A stretch of 6,457 nucleotides of DNA from Dehalococcoidia bacterium (GCA_012270635.1 JAAXHX010000025.1:1-6457); one strand, 5' to 3'; counted from the stretch's first letter, positions 1 through 6,149 are shown. Translations and numbers: made by a program. Notes: generated by a model from the letters alone, not told the origin.

Positions 1-624
1 GCGCCGCGCCCCTACGACCCGCTGTCGGAGCTGATTTTCACCGTGCTGTCGCAGCATACTTCGGACGTGAATTCCTATCGCGCCTTCGCCAAGCTGAAGG
101 AGACCTTTCCGACATGGGAGGAGGTCCTGGATGCCGACATCGGGGCGCTGGCGGATTCGATAAAGATGGGGGGGCTGGCCAAGGTAAAAGCCCCGAGACT
201 TCAGGAGATTCTCGCCGCGGTGCTGGAGCGCAACGGCTCCTGGGACCTCTCCTTCCTGGCCGAGATGCCCCTGCCGGAGGCGAAGAAATGGCTCTTGGAG
301 TTGCCGGGGGTCGGGCCGAAGACGGTGGGATGCGTGCTGCTCTTCTCCCTGGGCATGCCTGCGATGATCGTCGACACCCACGTCCACCGGGTGACGAGGC
401 GGCTGAACCTGATAGGGGCCAAGGTCTCGGCGGACGACGCCCACGACATTCTTGAAGCCAAGGTCCCGCCGGAGGACGTGCTCGGGGCCCACGTGTACAT
501 CATCGCCCACGGTCGGCAGGTCTGTAAGGCGCAACGGCCCCGCTGCGATGCGTGCGTGCTGGAGGACCAATGCCCGTCGAGCGAGTTGCGCCGCAAGGCG
601 AAGGGCAAGAGAACAGCTGTCTAA
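1..624 (+). CDS. nth: Endonuclease III (DNA glycosylase/AP lyase), 5' end outside window
   Basis: Base-excision-repair enzyme that removes oxidised pyrimidines from DNA and nicks the abasic site. The frame is open from base 1, so the 207 visible residues are the C-terminal part. By comparison with E. coli Nth (211 residues), roughly 25-30 N-terminal residues are missing. Seen: an SQHTSD segment matching the SAQATD region of the family, and the helix-hairpin-helix LPGVGPKT whose Lys (visible residue 107, codon 319-321) fits the catalytic Lys120 of E. coli. The following VDTHVHRV carries the catalytic Asp (visible residue 125). A C-terminal C-x6-C-x2-C-x5-C at visible residues 175-191 is the [4Fe-4S] cluster pattern of the family. 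All key residues are present, so the enzyme should be active. An 82-base gap separates it from argC. No functional link with argC is implied. Confidence 0.93.
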   Translation, partial: APRPYDPLSELIFTVLSQHTSDVNSYRAFAKLKETFPTWEEVLDADIGALADSIKMGGLAKVKAPRLQEILAAVLERNGSWDLSFLAEMPLPEAKKWLLELPGVGPKTVGCVLLFSLGMPAMIVDTHVHRVTRRLNLIGAKVSADDAHDILEAKVPPEDVLGAHVYIIAHGRQVCKAQRPRCDACVLEDQCPSSELRRKAKGKRTAV

Positions 625-694
625 GCTGCAAGCGGGCTTCGCCTTGATTTCGCGTGCGGATATTGGCAGACTGTAGCCTCTTTCGAGAGTCCAC

Positions 695-700
695 GGAGGG
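695..700 (+). promoter_or_regulatory. Shine-Dalgarno site fixing the TTG start of argC
   Basis: GGAGGG lies six bases before TTG 707. The first residues after that TTG (MKTAILNVTGYAG) match the N-terminal nucleotide-binding strand of ArgC, so the TTG is the natural start although no ATG or GTG is near. The rest of the 625-706 gap shows only a weak promoter candidate (TTGATT at 644-649, CAGACT at 667-672, 17-base spacer). Confidence 0.6.
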
Positions 701-706
701 GCAGCT

Positions 707-1738
707 TTGAAGACAGCAATTCTCAACGTCACGGGGTACGCCGGCGCCGAGTTGGCCCGACTCCTCCACAATCACCCCGAAATCGAGCTCACCTCGGTCA
801 CGGGTCGGAGCGCCCAGGGCCAGAAGCTGGGCGAGGTGTTCCCCCACCTGTCCGATATCGACCTCACCGTCGAAGCCGAGCCCGACGGCGAAGAGATGGT
901 CTTCTCCGCTCTTCCGCATAAGTCCAGCGGCGAAAGGGTCGTGCCCCTGTTGGAAGTCGGCGCCCGCGTCGTGGACCTGAGCGCCGACTTCCGCCTGCGG
1001 TCCCCCGCCGAGTACGAAGAGTGGTACAAAACGCCCCATGCCAGCGCCACGCTCCAGGAGGAGGCGGTCTACGGCCTCACCGAACTCTACCGCTCGGAGA
1101 TCGAGGCTGCGCGGCTGGTGGCGAACCCCGGCTGCTACCCGACCTCGGCCATCCTGGCCCTCGCGCCCCTGATAAAGGAGAGGCTGGTGGCGCCGACGAT
1201 CATAGTGGACAGCAAGTCCGGGGTGTCGGGGGCGGGGAGGGGTCTAAGCCTGAACACCCACTTCTCCGAGGTGAACGAAAACGTCAAGGCATACGGGATA
1301 GACGGGCACCGGCACCTTCCCGAGATCGTGCAGGAGGTGGCGCTCTTGGACCCGAGCCTCGGGGCCCAGGTCACCTTCCTGCCCCACCTGATACCCATGA
1401 CCCGGGGTATCCTGAGTACCTGCTACGCCACCCTCTCCGGCTCCTCGATATCCGTCGACACGAAGGGAAGGGAGAAGCTAACGGGTCTCTACCGGGAATT
1501 CTACGAAAGGGAACCCTTCGTGCGGGTGGTGGAGACGCCGCCCCAGACCAAGCAGACCTGGGGCAACAACTACTGCCTGGTGTACCCGACCCTGGACCTT
1601 CGCACAGGCCGGGTGATAGTGGTGAGCTGCATCGACAACCTGGTCAAGGGGGCTGCCGGACAGGCCATCCAGAACATGAACGTGATGGCCGGCTATCCCG
1701 AAGAGACGGGCCTCGAGTCCCTGGCCCTTTTCCCCTAG
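707..1738 (+). CDS. argC: N-acetyl-gamma-glutamyl-phosphate reductase
   Basis: Third step of arginine biosynthesis: NADPH-dependent reduction of N-acetyl-glutamyl-5-phosphate to the semialdehyde, in the cytoplasm. The 343 residues match the usual length of the long ArgC type. Seen: the N-terminal dinucleotide-binding motif NVTGYAGAEL (residues 7-16), the active-site NPGCYPTS with catalytic Cys143, SGVSGAGR (171-178), and GHRHLPEI (200-207) holding the catalytic His region. The C-terminal half has NLVKGAAGQAIQN (311-323), typical of the family. Start is TTG with a good Shine-Dalgarno site. No other arg gene is visible on either side, so this argC is separated from the usual argCJBD cluster, at least within this window. 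The stop TAG overlaps the stop of the convergent hicB gene by four bases. The related lysine-pathway enzyme LysY is an alternative, but nothing here favours it. Confidence 0.95.
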   Translation: MKTAILNVTGYAGAELARLLHNHPEIELTSVTGRSAQGQKLGEVFPHLSDIDLTVEAEPDGEEMVFSALPHKSSGERVVPLLEVGARVVDLSADFRLRSPAEYEEWYKTPHASATLQEEAVYGLTELYRSEIEAARLVANPGCYPTSAILALAPLIKERLVAPTIIVDSKSGVSGAGRGLSLNTHFSEVNENVKAYGIDGHRHLPEIVQEVALLDPSLGAQVTFLPHLIPMTRGILSTCYATLSGSSISVDTKGREKLTGLYREFYEREPFVRVVETPPQTKQTWGNNYCLVYPTLDLRTGRVIVVSCIDNLVKGAAGQAIQNMNVMAGYPEETGLESLALFP

Positions 1739-2172
1739 CCGGGGATCAGCTCCCGAAGTTCCACGGTTATCTGACGTCCCAGGGCGTGGAGCGCTTTTCC
1801 TATTCGGTCCGAGGAAGTCCTGCGACGCGGGTCCAGCATCTTCCTCACCGATTCCTCGCTGGTACGGAATTGCCTCGCAAACTCGGCAATGGAAAGACCA
1901 CTGTCTCTTATGGCCAGTGCAAGAGCAGCTTTGCCCGCTGCCACAATGGGCAAGGCCACCATGTGTTCGCCGTTCTTCCTCGGGCTGGGCGCAGGTATGC
2001 ACTGTGAATCGTCAATGCGACCCGCGATAGCTTCCTCCAGGGCGTCCTGCGCCTCATACAAGGCCTCGGCTTCATCCCTGCCCGACGTTAGGCACGCAGG
2101 AAGGTCTCTGAAGGATACGACTATCTCGTCGGCGGAAGCATGTCGTAGTCGTGCGGGATATACGAAGCGCAT
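1735..2172 (-). CDS. hicB: HicB-family antitoxin with C-terminal HTH
   Basis: Antitoxin of type II HicAB modules: the N-terminal domain binds and blocks the HicA mRNase, and the C-terminal domain binds the operator. I read 145 residues from ATG (complement 2170-2172), preceded by AGGA five bases upstream. Residues 1-60 fit the HicB partial RNase-H fold: FVYPARLR, then VVSFRDLPACLTSG, then an acidic helix (EALYEAQDALEEAIAGRI) and an I-P-x-P-S-like end. Residues 80-140 resemble the HTH tail of E. coli-type HicB: LSIAEFARQFRTSEESVRKML, followed by KALHALGRQITVEL. Upstream lies only a damaged hicA-like segment, so the antitoxin seems to be orphaned. If expressed, it may act as a stand-alone DNA-binding regulator. 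It converges on argC with overlapping stops. A longer in-frame reading to 2334 exists but would run through the hicA remnant and has no family similarity. Confidence 0.8.
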   Translation of the reverse strand: MRFVYPARLRHASADEIVVSFRDLPACLTSGRDEAEALYEAQDALEEAIAGRIDDSQCIPAPSPRKNGEHMVALPIVAAGKAALALAIRDSGLSIAEFARQFRTSEESVRKMLDPRRRTSSDRIGKALHALGRQITVELRELIPG

Positions 2173-2400
2173 CGTTTTCCTGTCTTTACCGACTATTGGA
2201 AGTCCTGGTGAGTCAGGCCTAGCTGCTGGATCACAGCTGCCAGAAGGCCGGGACGGTCGACGAACTCGTGCCCCCGCATAAGTGGATAAAAGGCCATACC
2301 TACCTGATTCACAAGAACTCCATCGCTTCGTCACGCTTGCAACTGCATCCTGCGTGTGTTTTCATACGTCGGGCGATTTTCAGCCGGTCAGTCTTCCCTG
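2173..2400. other. Gap between hicB and tRNA-Glu
   Basis: Apart from the hicA-like segment, this stretch shows no intact gene on either strand. It must hold the promoters for hicB (minus) and the tRNA (plus). A weak plus-strand candidate is TTGCAA at 2337-2342 with TTCATA or CATACG at 2361-2368, but neither fits well. No direct copy of the tRNA 3' end, which would mark an attachment site, is visible here. Confidence 0.4.
2193..2330 (-). pseudogene. Probable remnant of hicA toxin gene
   Basis: The minus strand reads 45 codons between a TGA (complement 2331-2333) and a TAG (complement 2193-2195), ending 20 bases before the hicB ATG, which is where hicA normally lies. The start, DGVLVNQVG, resembles the first strand of HicA (G-F-x-L-V-R-Q-x-G). 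The end, HEFVDRPGLLAAVIQQLGLT followed by HQDF, resembles the HicA C-terminal helix and tail (x-L-x-x-G-T-L-R-x-I-I-R-Q-A-G-L-T-x-E-E-F). The N-terminal helix is cut off by the TGA, and the catalytic GSH motif is replaced by GMA. A GTG at complement 2310-2312 has GGAG upstream, so a 39-residue truncated product is conceivable. The similarity was recognised by eye and is short. It could also be an unrelated short reading frame. Confidence 0.42.
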
Positions 2401-2477
2401 GCCCCCATCGTCTAGCGGCCTAGGACATCGCCCTTTCAAGGCGAAGATCACGGGTTCGAATCCCGTTGGGGGCACCA
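2401..2477 (+). tRNA. tRNA-Glu (anticodon UUC)
   Basis: A complete cloverleaf can be drawn. The acceptor stem 2401-2407 pairs with 2467-2473 in seven perfect pairs. The D stem is GTC 2410-2412 with GAC 2424-2426. The anticodon stem TCGCC 2428-2432 pairs with GGCGA 2440-2444 around loop CTTTCAA, placing anticodon TTC at 2435-2437. The variable loop has five bases. The T stem ACGGG 2450-2454 pairs with CCCGT 2462-2466 around TTCGAAT. The discriminator is A2474 and the CCA end is encoded at 2475-2477. The body resembles bacterial tRNA-Glu. It lies just upstream of the FAD oxidoreductase gene and on the same strand. Confidence 0.97.
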
Positions 2478-2504
2478 CGACCACCCTTGAGGGAGCCGGC
2501 CGCC

Positions 2505-2509
2505 GGGAG
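2505..2509 (+). promoter_or_regulatory. Shine-Dalgarno site fixing a TTG start
   Basis: GGGAG lies seven bases before TTG 2517. This TTG is the only plausible start between the tRNA and the FAD-binding motif. An earlier in-frame TTG at 2466 lies within the tRNA, and the first in-frame ATG comes after the nucleotide-binding fold. Confidence 0.5.
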
Positions 2510-2516
2510 ACATCCA

Positions 2517-3815
2517 TTGCCAACCAGCGATTCGAAAGCCGACGTTGTAATCATCGGGGCGGGGATTGTCGGGTGCTGCACCGCCTACTACCTGGCAAAG
2601 AAGGGCGTGAACGTCGCCGTCGTGGAGAAGGGGGAGGTGGCGGGGGAGCAGTCGAGCCGGGCCTGGGGTTGGGTGAGGCAGCAGGGCCGGAACCCGAGAG
2701 AAATCCCCCTGGTCATGTTCTCCAAGGGCTTGTGGACCGGACTCGCCGACGAAATAGGCGCTGACCTGGAATGGATCGAGGATGGGTCCCTCAAGCTGGC
2801 CTATACCGAAGACGACCTGGCCCACTTCGAAGACTGGGCCAGGGAGGCCCGGGACCTGGGCCTGGACACCACCGTCCTGACCAGGGACGAAGTGAAGCGT
2901 GAAATCCCCGCGCTGGAGGGGTCTTTCCTGGGCGGCATCCACACCCCTTCCGACGGCCAGACCGAGCCCCGCCGCGCTACGGAGGCCATAGCCTGGGCCG
3001 CCAGGGAGAACGGCGTCGCCTTGCAAACGGGCCGGGCCGTTGAAGGGATAGAGGTAGAGGGCGGTGCGGTTAAAGCCGTCGTGACCGACAAGGGACGCAT
3101 CGAGACGGAGAAGGTGGTGTGCGCGGCGGGGGCGTGGGCGGCGAAGGTCGGGCGGATGGTGGACGTTCATCTCCCACAGCGGGTCGTGAAGGGCACGGTC
3201 GTATGCACCGAGCCCGCGGGCATCGTCTCCCACTGCACGGTCATGACCCCCGACGTGACCTTCCGCCAGAAGCGGGATGGGACCTTCTACATCTCCAACG
3301 GGACCCGGTCCGACTACTACGTCGACCTGGACTCCTTCCGAAACCTCGGGCTTTTCATGCGCAACTTCCTGCGGGTACGGAGGACTATGAACGTGCACGT
3401 GGGCCGGGATCTGATCGAAGACGTGGCTAGGGCGCTTCCTGGCTCCCGGGCCCGCACCCACCCCTTCGCCCACACCGTGGGCGTCGAGCCCGAGCCCAAC
3501 GACCGCTTCGTAGACCAGGCTATTCGCCACCTCAGGAGGCTGCTCCCGTCCGTCGGGGAGCTGGGCATACGGCGCACCTGGGCGGGCAGGATCGACGCCA
3601 GCCCCGACGCCACGCCGGTCCTGGGCGAGGCCCCCGGCGTGAAGGGGTTCTACTTTGCCACAGGGATGAGCGGTCACGGCATCGCCATGGCCCCCGGGGC
3701 TGGGCTGGCGATGTCCCAGCTGGTCACGGGCGAGACCCCCAGCGTCGATCTTCATCCCTTCCGATTCACCCGGTTCCAGGAAAGGGACGCCGCCGACTGG
3801 CGGAAGACACTGTAG
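2517..3815 (+). CDS. FAD-dependent amine oxidoreductase, DAO family (DadA/sarcosine oxidase type)
   Basis: Flavoenzyme of the D-amino-acid oxidase/glycine oxidase/sarcosine dehydrogenase group, which oxidises C-N bonds of amino acids and small amines. It has 432 residues from TTG 2517. Seen: the Rossmann FAD motif VVIIGAGIVG (GxGxxG at 14-19) with the ribose-binding Glu37 at the end of strand 2, a flavin-proximal segment SSRAWGWVRQQGRNP (46-60), the VCAAGAWA strand (201-208), and TWAGRIDASPDATPVLGE (354-371). The closing FAD-binding segment is GFYFATGMSGHGIAMAPGAG (377-396). No signal peptide or membrane helix is evident, so it should be cytoplasmic. The SSRAWGWVRQQGR type occurs in many uncharacterised DAO proteins, some of them subunits of opine or amine dehydrogenases, so the substrate is unknown. 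It ends with tandem TAG TAG and is followed by a strong hairpin. Gene order suggests it works with the M24 and EctC-like genes downstream, as an oxidase for an amine they release or use. Confidence 0.88.
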   Translation: MPTSDSKADVVIIGAGIVGCCTAYYLAKKGVNVAVVEKGEVAGEQSSRAWGWVRQQGRNPREIPLVMFSKGLWTGLADEIGADLEWIEDGSLKLAYTEDDLAHFEDWAREARDLGLDTTVLTRDEVKREIPALEGSFLGGIHTPSDGQTEPRRATEAIAWAARENGVALQTGRAVEGIEVEGGAVKAVVTDKGRIETEKVVCAAGAWAAKVGRMVDVHLPQRVVKGTVVCTEPAGIVSHCTVMTPDVTFRQKRDGTFYISNGTRSDYYVDLDSFRNLGLFMRNFLRVRRTMNVHVGRDLIEDVARALPGSRARTHPFAHTVGVEPEPNDRFVDQAIRHLRRLLPSVGELGIRRTWAGRIDASPDATPVLGEAPGVKGFYFATGMSGHGIAMAPGAGLAMSQLVTGETPSVDLHPFRFTRFQERDAADWRKTL

Positions 3816-3816
3816 T

Positions 3817-3855
3817 AGACTGCGTAGAGACTCTTTTTGAGTTTTTATGCAGTCT
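3817..3855 (+). other. 17-bp RNA hairpin after FAD gene, possible terminator or processing site
   Basis: Arm 3817-3833 and arm 3839-3855 pair along all 17 positions around a TTTTT loop. Three of the pairs are G-U when read as plus-strand RNA and would be A-C mismatches on the minus strand. The structure begins two bases after the TAG stop. There is no U-tract after the stem, so it is not a textbook intrinsic terminator. A 3'-end stabiliser, attenuator or RNase III site are alternatives. Confidence 0.6.
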
Positions 3856-3856
3856 C

Positions 3857-3903
3857 TTGCTGACCAGGAAGAGATAAAATTATATCTGAGGGACATCCTC
3901 AGA
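3857..3903 (+). promoter_or_regulatory. AT-rich patch and small hairpin before the M24 gene
   Basis: An AT-rich patch (3871-3886) stands out in a GC-rich window. It offers TATATC at 3881-3886 with TTGCTG at 3857-3862 (18-base spacer) as a weak promoter, and TAAAAT at 3875-3880 as another -10 candidate without a matching -35. Directly after it, TCTGAGG (3885-3891) and CCTCAGA (3897-3903) form a perfect 7-bp hairpin with a five-base loop, which could be an operator or leader structure for the M24 gene. Confidence 0.3.
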
Positions 3904-3977
3904 CTCCCGGCGAGGGGCTTTGCCACTCTGCACACCCCGTATTTCAGGGGAAGAACCAGGCACAGGAGGGGACGACG

Positions 3978-5174
3978 ATGGACCTGCCCAACGAAAGGAC
4001 CTTCGGGGCGGTGTTCCCCAACGAAGAATATGACGCCCGGCGGGCCAAGGTGCGCCGGAGAATGGCCGAGCGGGGCATCGACGTCCTGTACGTCAACTCT
4101 CCCAGGAACATCACCTACCTCACGGGGTTCGATATCATCTGGTTCTACCACGCCTCCCCCACGGGGCTGGTGGTCCGGGCCGACTCCGAGAAAGTCCTCT
4201 TCTTCGACTCCTACCACGAACGGATGGTCAACGATTTCTGCTACATCGACGAGGCCGTCTTCTACGCCACCTTCCCCTTCCATCCCATGGGACCCCAGCT
4301 GGATACCGTCATCGATTCCATGAAAGACCGGGGTCTGCTGAATGGGTGCATCGGGATCGAAAAATGGACCTATGCCCCATCGCCGGCGATGATGCAAGCC
4401 ATGGAGGAACGGATGTCGGGGGCGGGGGCCCGGGTCGTGGACGGGTCATGGATCGTGGACACCGTGGGGCTCACCAAGTCGCCCCTCGAGGTGGCCTGCG
4501 TGAGGAAGGCTGCCGAGATAGCCGACATCGGCATAATGGCCGGCCTGGATGCCGCCGTGCCTGGAGTAACCGAGTTGGAGGTCAACGGCGCGATGCAGTA
4601 CGCCATGGCCAAGGCCGGGGGAGAGGAGACCGCCATCCGATGCGTGGTCAGCAAGGAGGGTTTCCGCATGCCCCACAAGCCCACGACCCGCCTGCGTCTC
4701 GAGGCCGGTGAGACCATCTTCGCCGACGTGTGCGGCGTCTACAACCGCTATCACGCCGACCTGTGCCGTTTCTTCTGTCTCGGGGAACCGACGGATAAGG
4801 CCACCGAGCGCATGAAGGCCCTGGCCGAGAGCATCCCCTACGTCCAGGAGCGGGTCAAGCCCGGAGACCCGCCCACGGCCATCGGCAGGGCCATAGATGA
4901 ATACCTGACCTCCCTGGGTCTCACTGGGGAGGTGGACCGCGGCGGCTATGACGTCGGCCTCTCCCTCCCGCCCGACTGGGTTGGACACACCAGGGTGGTC
5001 GGGGGTGGGTTTGTAGACGAGCCGATGCAGCCGGGATTCGTGACCAACTACGAGATTTTCTCTCGGGGGAAGGATGCCCGATCGGCGGGGCTCATCGACA
5101 CCTTAGTCATGACGGAAACGGGCCTGGAACTGCTCTCCAAGCTGCCCCTGGAAATCCTAACCAAAAGAGGGTAA
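3978..5174 (+). CDS. M24 creatinase/aminopeptidase P-fold hydrolase, possibly ectoine-hydrolase-like
   Basis: 398 residues, ATG start with AGGAGGGG ending seven bases upstream. The N-terminal half is the creatinase-like domain (RRAKVRRRMAERGIDVLYVNSPRNITYLTGF at 21-51 is typical). The C-terminal half, from about residue 165, is the pita-bread domain. Metal positions: Asp250 (ETIFADVCG) and Asp261 (YHADLCRFF) are present. The usual His of GHxxG is Tyr324 in GGYDVGLSLPPDW, Glu359 appears conserved (PGFVTNYE), and the final Glu of R-x-E-D-T is Ile373 (GLIDTLVMTETG). Two of five ligands are therefore lost, so a dinuclear Xaa-Pro peptidase is unlikely. The GYxxGLSxPPDW segment is known to me from ectoine hydrolases (DoeA/EutD) and their relatives, and creatinase also works without the metals. 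The EctC-like neighbours support a small cyclic or guanidino substrate. DddP, a DMSP lyase, is another M24 non-peptidase and an alternative. Family assignment is firm; the substrate is inferred. Confidence 0.82.
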   Translation: MDLPNERTFGAVFPNEEYDARRAKVRRRMAERGIDVLYVNSPRNITYLTGFDIIWFYHASPTGLVVRADSEKVLFFDSYHERMVNDFCYIDEAVFYATFPFHPMGPQLDTVIDSMKDRGLLNGCIGIEKWTYAPSPAMMQAMEERMSGAGARVVDGSWIVDTVGLTKSPLEVACVRKAAEIADIGIMAGLDAAVPGVTELEVNGAMQYAMAKAGGEETAIRCVVSKEGFRMPHKPTTRLRLEAGETIFADVCGVYNRYHADLCRFFCLGEPTDKATERMKALAESIPYVQERVKPGDPPTAIGRAIDEYLTSLGLTGEVDRGGYDVGLSLPPDWVGHTRVVGGGFVDEPMQPGFVTNYEIFSRGKDARSAGLIDTLVMTETGLELLSKLPLEILTKRG

Positions 5175-5229
5175 ACACGAGGCGATTGCGGGGGGTTGGA
5201 GTCGGGGGTAACCGACCTTCCGTGTTTAC
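5171..5229 (+). repeat. Inverted repeat spanning the M24 stop codon
   Basis: GTAAACACG at 5171-5179 is perfectly complementary to CGTGTTTAC at 5221-5229, with 41 bases between. The first arm contains the M24 stop TAA, and the second overlaps the conserved box in front of the EctC-like gene. Inside is a smaller hairpin, GTCGG 5201-5205 with CCGAC 5212-5216, and two G-runs (5190-5195 and 5204-5208). It may be a terminator-like or regulatory structure, or a pair of operator half-sites about 50 bp apart. No U-tract follows. Confidence 0.45.
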
Positions 5230-5237
5230 GCTAGACT
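5223..5237 (+). promoter_or_regulatory. Conserved box upstream of the tandem EctC-like gene
   Basis: TGTTTACGCTAGACT is repeated with one mismatch at 6150-6164, in front of the next EctC-like gene. TAGACT at 5232-5237 matches four of six -10 consensus bases and would give a leader of about 40 bases. No convincing -35 hexamer is visible, so an activator or a non-housekeeping sigma factor would be needed. It could also be a protein-binding site. Confidence 0.35.
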
Positions 5238-5284
5238 AAGGCCCGGGGCCTGAGCACGGGAACACGAAATTCGGAGGTGGCGAT

Positions 5285-6118
5285 ATGTTCGTAAGAACGG
5301 TGGAAGAGCTGTCTGGGACCGACAAAGAGGTGAGATGGCAGGACGGGGAGAAGTGGCTGAAAGCCGTGCGCTTGCTGTCCAAGGCCGACGGCGCGGGATT
5401 CTCCCTCGCGGACGTCGTTCTCTCCGCGGGATGGGATATCGACGTGCACTACAAGAATCACGTCGAGGCGACGCTCATCGTAGCCGGGGAAGCGACGGTC
5501 ACAGAAGCGGCCACGGGAAAAAGCTGGGAAGTCGGGGTGGGGGACGTGTACGTGGTCGGGCCGAAAGACAAGCATCACGTTGCAACGAAGACCGACATGC
5601 ACGCCGTTACCATATTCAACCCTGCGCTCGTCGGCAACGAGATGCGCGATGAGGACGGCTCCTACGCGCCGTCGGGAGAGGTCCCAGCGGCCTGGGCGGG
5701 GGAATCGGGGCGCAGCATGTTCCGCAAGAGGTTGGCCGACACCCGGGTCGTCAGCATCGGCGGAGGCGTTAGCAAGGCCTACCGCTACCTCACGCGGGCA
5801 GACGAGTGCGGCTTCACAATCTCCACTCCCCGGTCTCCGTCGGGCATGAATTCCGTCCTCTGGTACCAGAACCACGTGGAGGCGAACTATATACTGGCTG
5901 GCGAGGGCTCGGTGGAGGACCTGACGTCGGGCCAGAAGTGGGGCCTGACTCCGGGGACGATGTATTTCGTCGGGCCTAAGGACAGGCACCGGCTGAGCTC
6001 GAGCACGGATTTCTACCTGATCAGCGTCTTCAACCCGCCCATTGTCGGCGGGGAGACCCACGATGAGTTGGGAGGCTACCCGCCCACGGGCCCCATTCCC
6101 GAGGCATGGATACCATAA
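5285..6118 (+). CDS. Tandem EctC-like cupin protein (two fused ectoine-synthase-like domains)
   Basis: 277 residues, about twice the length of ectoine synthase (near 130), ATG start with GGAGG seven bases upstream. Domain 1 (1-130) begins MFVRTVEEL-GTDKEV and carries GAGFSLADV, HYKNHVEA and IFNPALVG, all strongly EctC-like. Domain 2 (about 144-265) carries WYQNHVEANYILAGEG, GTMYFVGPKDRH and VFNPPIVGGETHDE. EctC closes N-gamma-acetyl-diaminobutyrate to ectoine with an iron held by Glu57, Tyr85 and His93. The equivalents are present in both domains: Glu61/Tyr89/His97 and Glu199/Tyr227/His235. Substrate-site equivalents differ: Thr40 is Val44 or Pro182, Arg24 of the S-R-R motif is Val28 in domain 1 and Tyr in domain 2, and His117 is Arg121 in domain 1 but kept as His259 in domain 2. 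So it is probably iron-binding and catalytic, with a different or wider substrate. No ectA or ectB is nearby. EctC numbering is from memory of the family. Confidence 0.85.
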   Translation: MFVRTVEELSGTDKEVRWQDGEKWLKAVRLLSKADGAGFSLADVVLSAGWDIDVHYKNHVEATLIVAGEATVTEAATGKSWEVGVGDVYVVGPKDKHHVATKTDMHAVTIFNPALVGNEMRDEDGSYAPSGEVPAAWAGESGRSMFRKRLADTRVVSIGGGVSKAYRYLTRADECGFTISTPRSPSGMNSVLWYQNHVEANYILAGEGSVEDLTSGQKWGLTPGTMYFVGPKDRHRLSSSTDFYLISVFNPPIVGGETHDELGGYPPTGPIPEAWIP

Positions 6119-6149
6119 GACACTAACCAAGGCGGGTGTCGGCGTCCGC

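Noticed and set aside
2173..2334. 54-residue N-terminal extension of HicB
   Set aside because: The added residues do not resemble HicB, and the ATG at complement 2170-2172 has a ribosome-binding site and begins exactly at the family N-terminus.
2401..2477. tRNA-Glu as integration site of a mobile element
   Set aside because: No integrase, no direct copy of the tRNA 3' end elsewhere in the window, and no phage or plasmid gene were seen.
2466..2516. Earlier TTG start (2466) for the FAD oxidoreductase
   Set aside because: It lies in the T stem/acceptor region of the tRNA-Glu and adds residues without family similarity; TTG 2517 has its own Shine-Dalgarno site.
3817..3903. Hairpins as ends of a miniature transposable element
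   Set aside because: No flanking target duplication and no second copy in the window; the all G-U deviations fit a transcribed RNA structure better.
2448..4397. Very long minus-strand open frame (649 codons) opposite the FAD and M24 genes
   Set aside because: It crosses the tRNA and two well-supported genes, shows no recognisable motif, and is Gly/Pro/Val/His-rich as expected for the antisense of GC-rich codons.
5190..5208. G-runs as a G-quadruplex
   Set aside because: Only two long G-runs are present with one GG between them, so a stable three-tetrad structure cannot be drawn.
5285..6118. Annotation as a normal ectoine synthase with ectABC operon
   Set aside because: No ectA or ectB is in the window, the protein is double length, and several substrate-site positions differ; EctC-like is the safer name.
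5231..6130. Minus-strand 299-codon frame opposite the tandem EctC-like gene, and plus-strand frames 1021-2007 and 1889-2281
   Set aside because: Each lies over a gene with clear family motifs in another frame and has no recognisable domain of its own.
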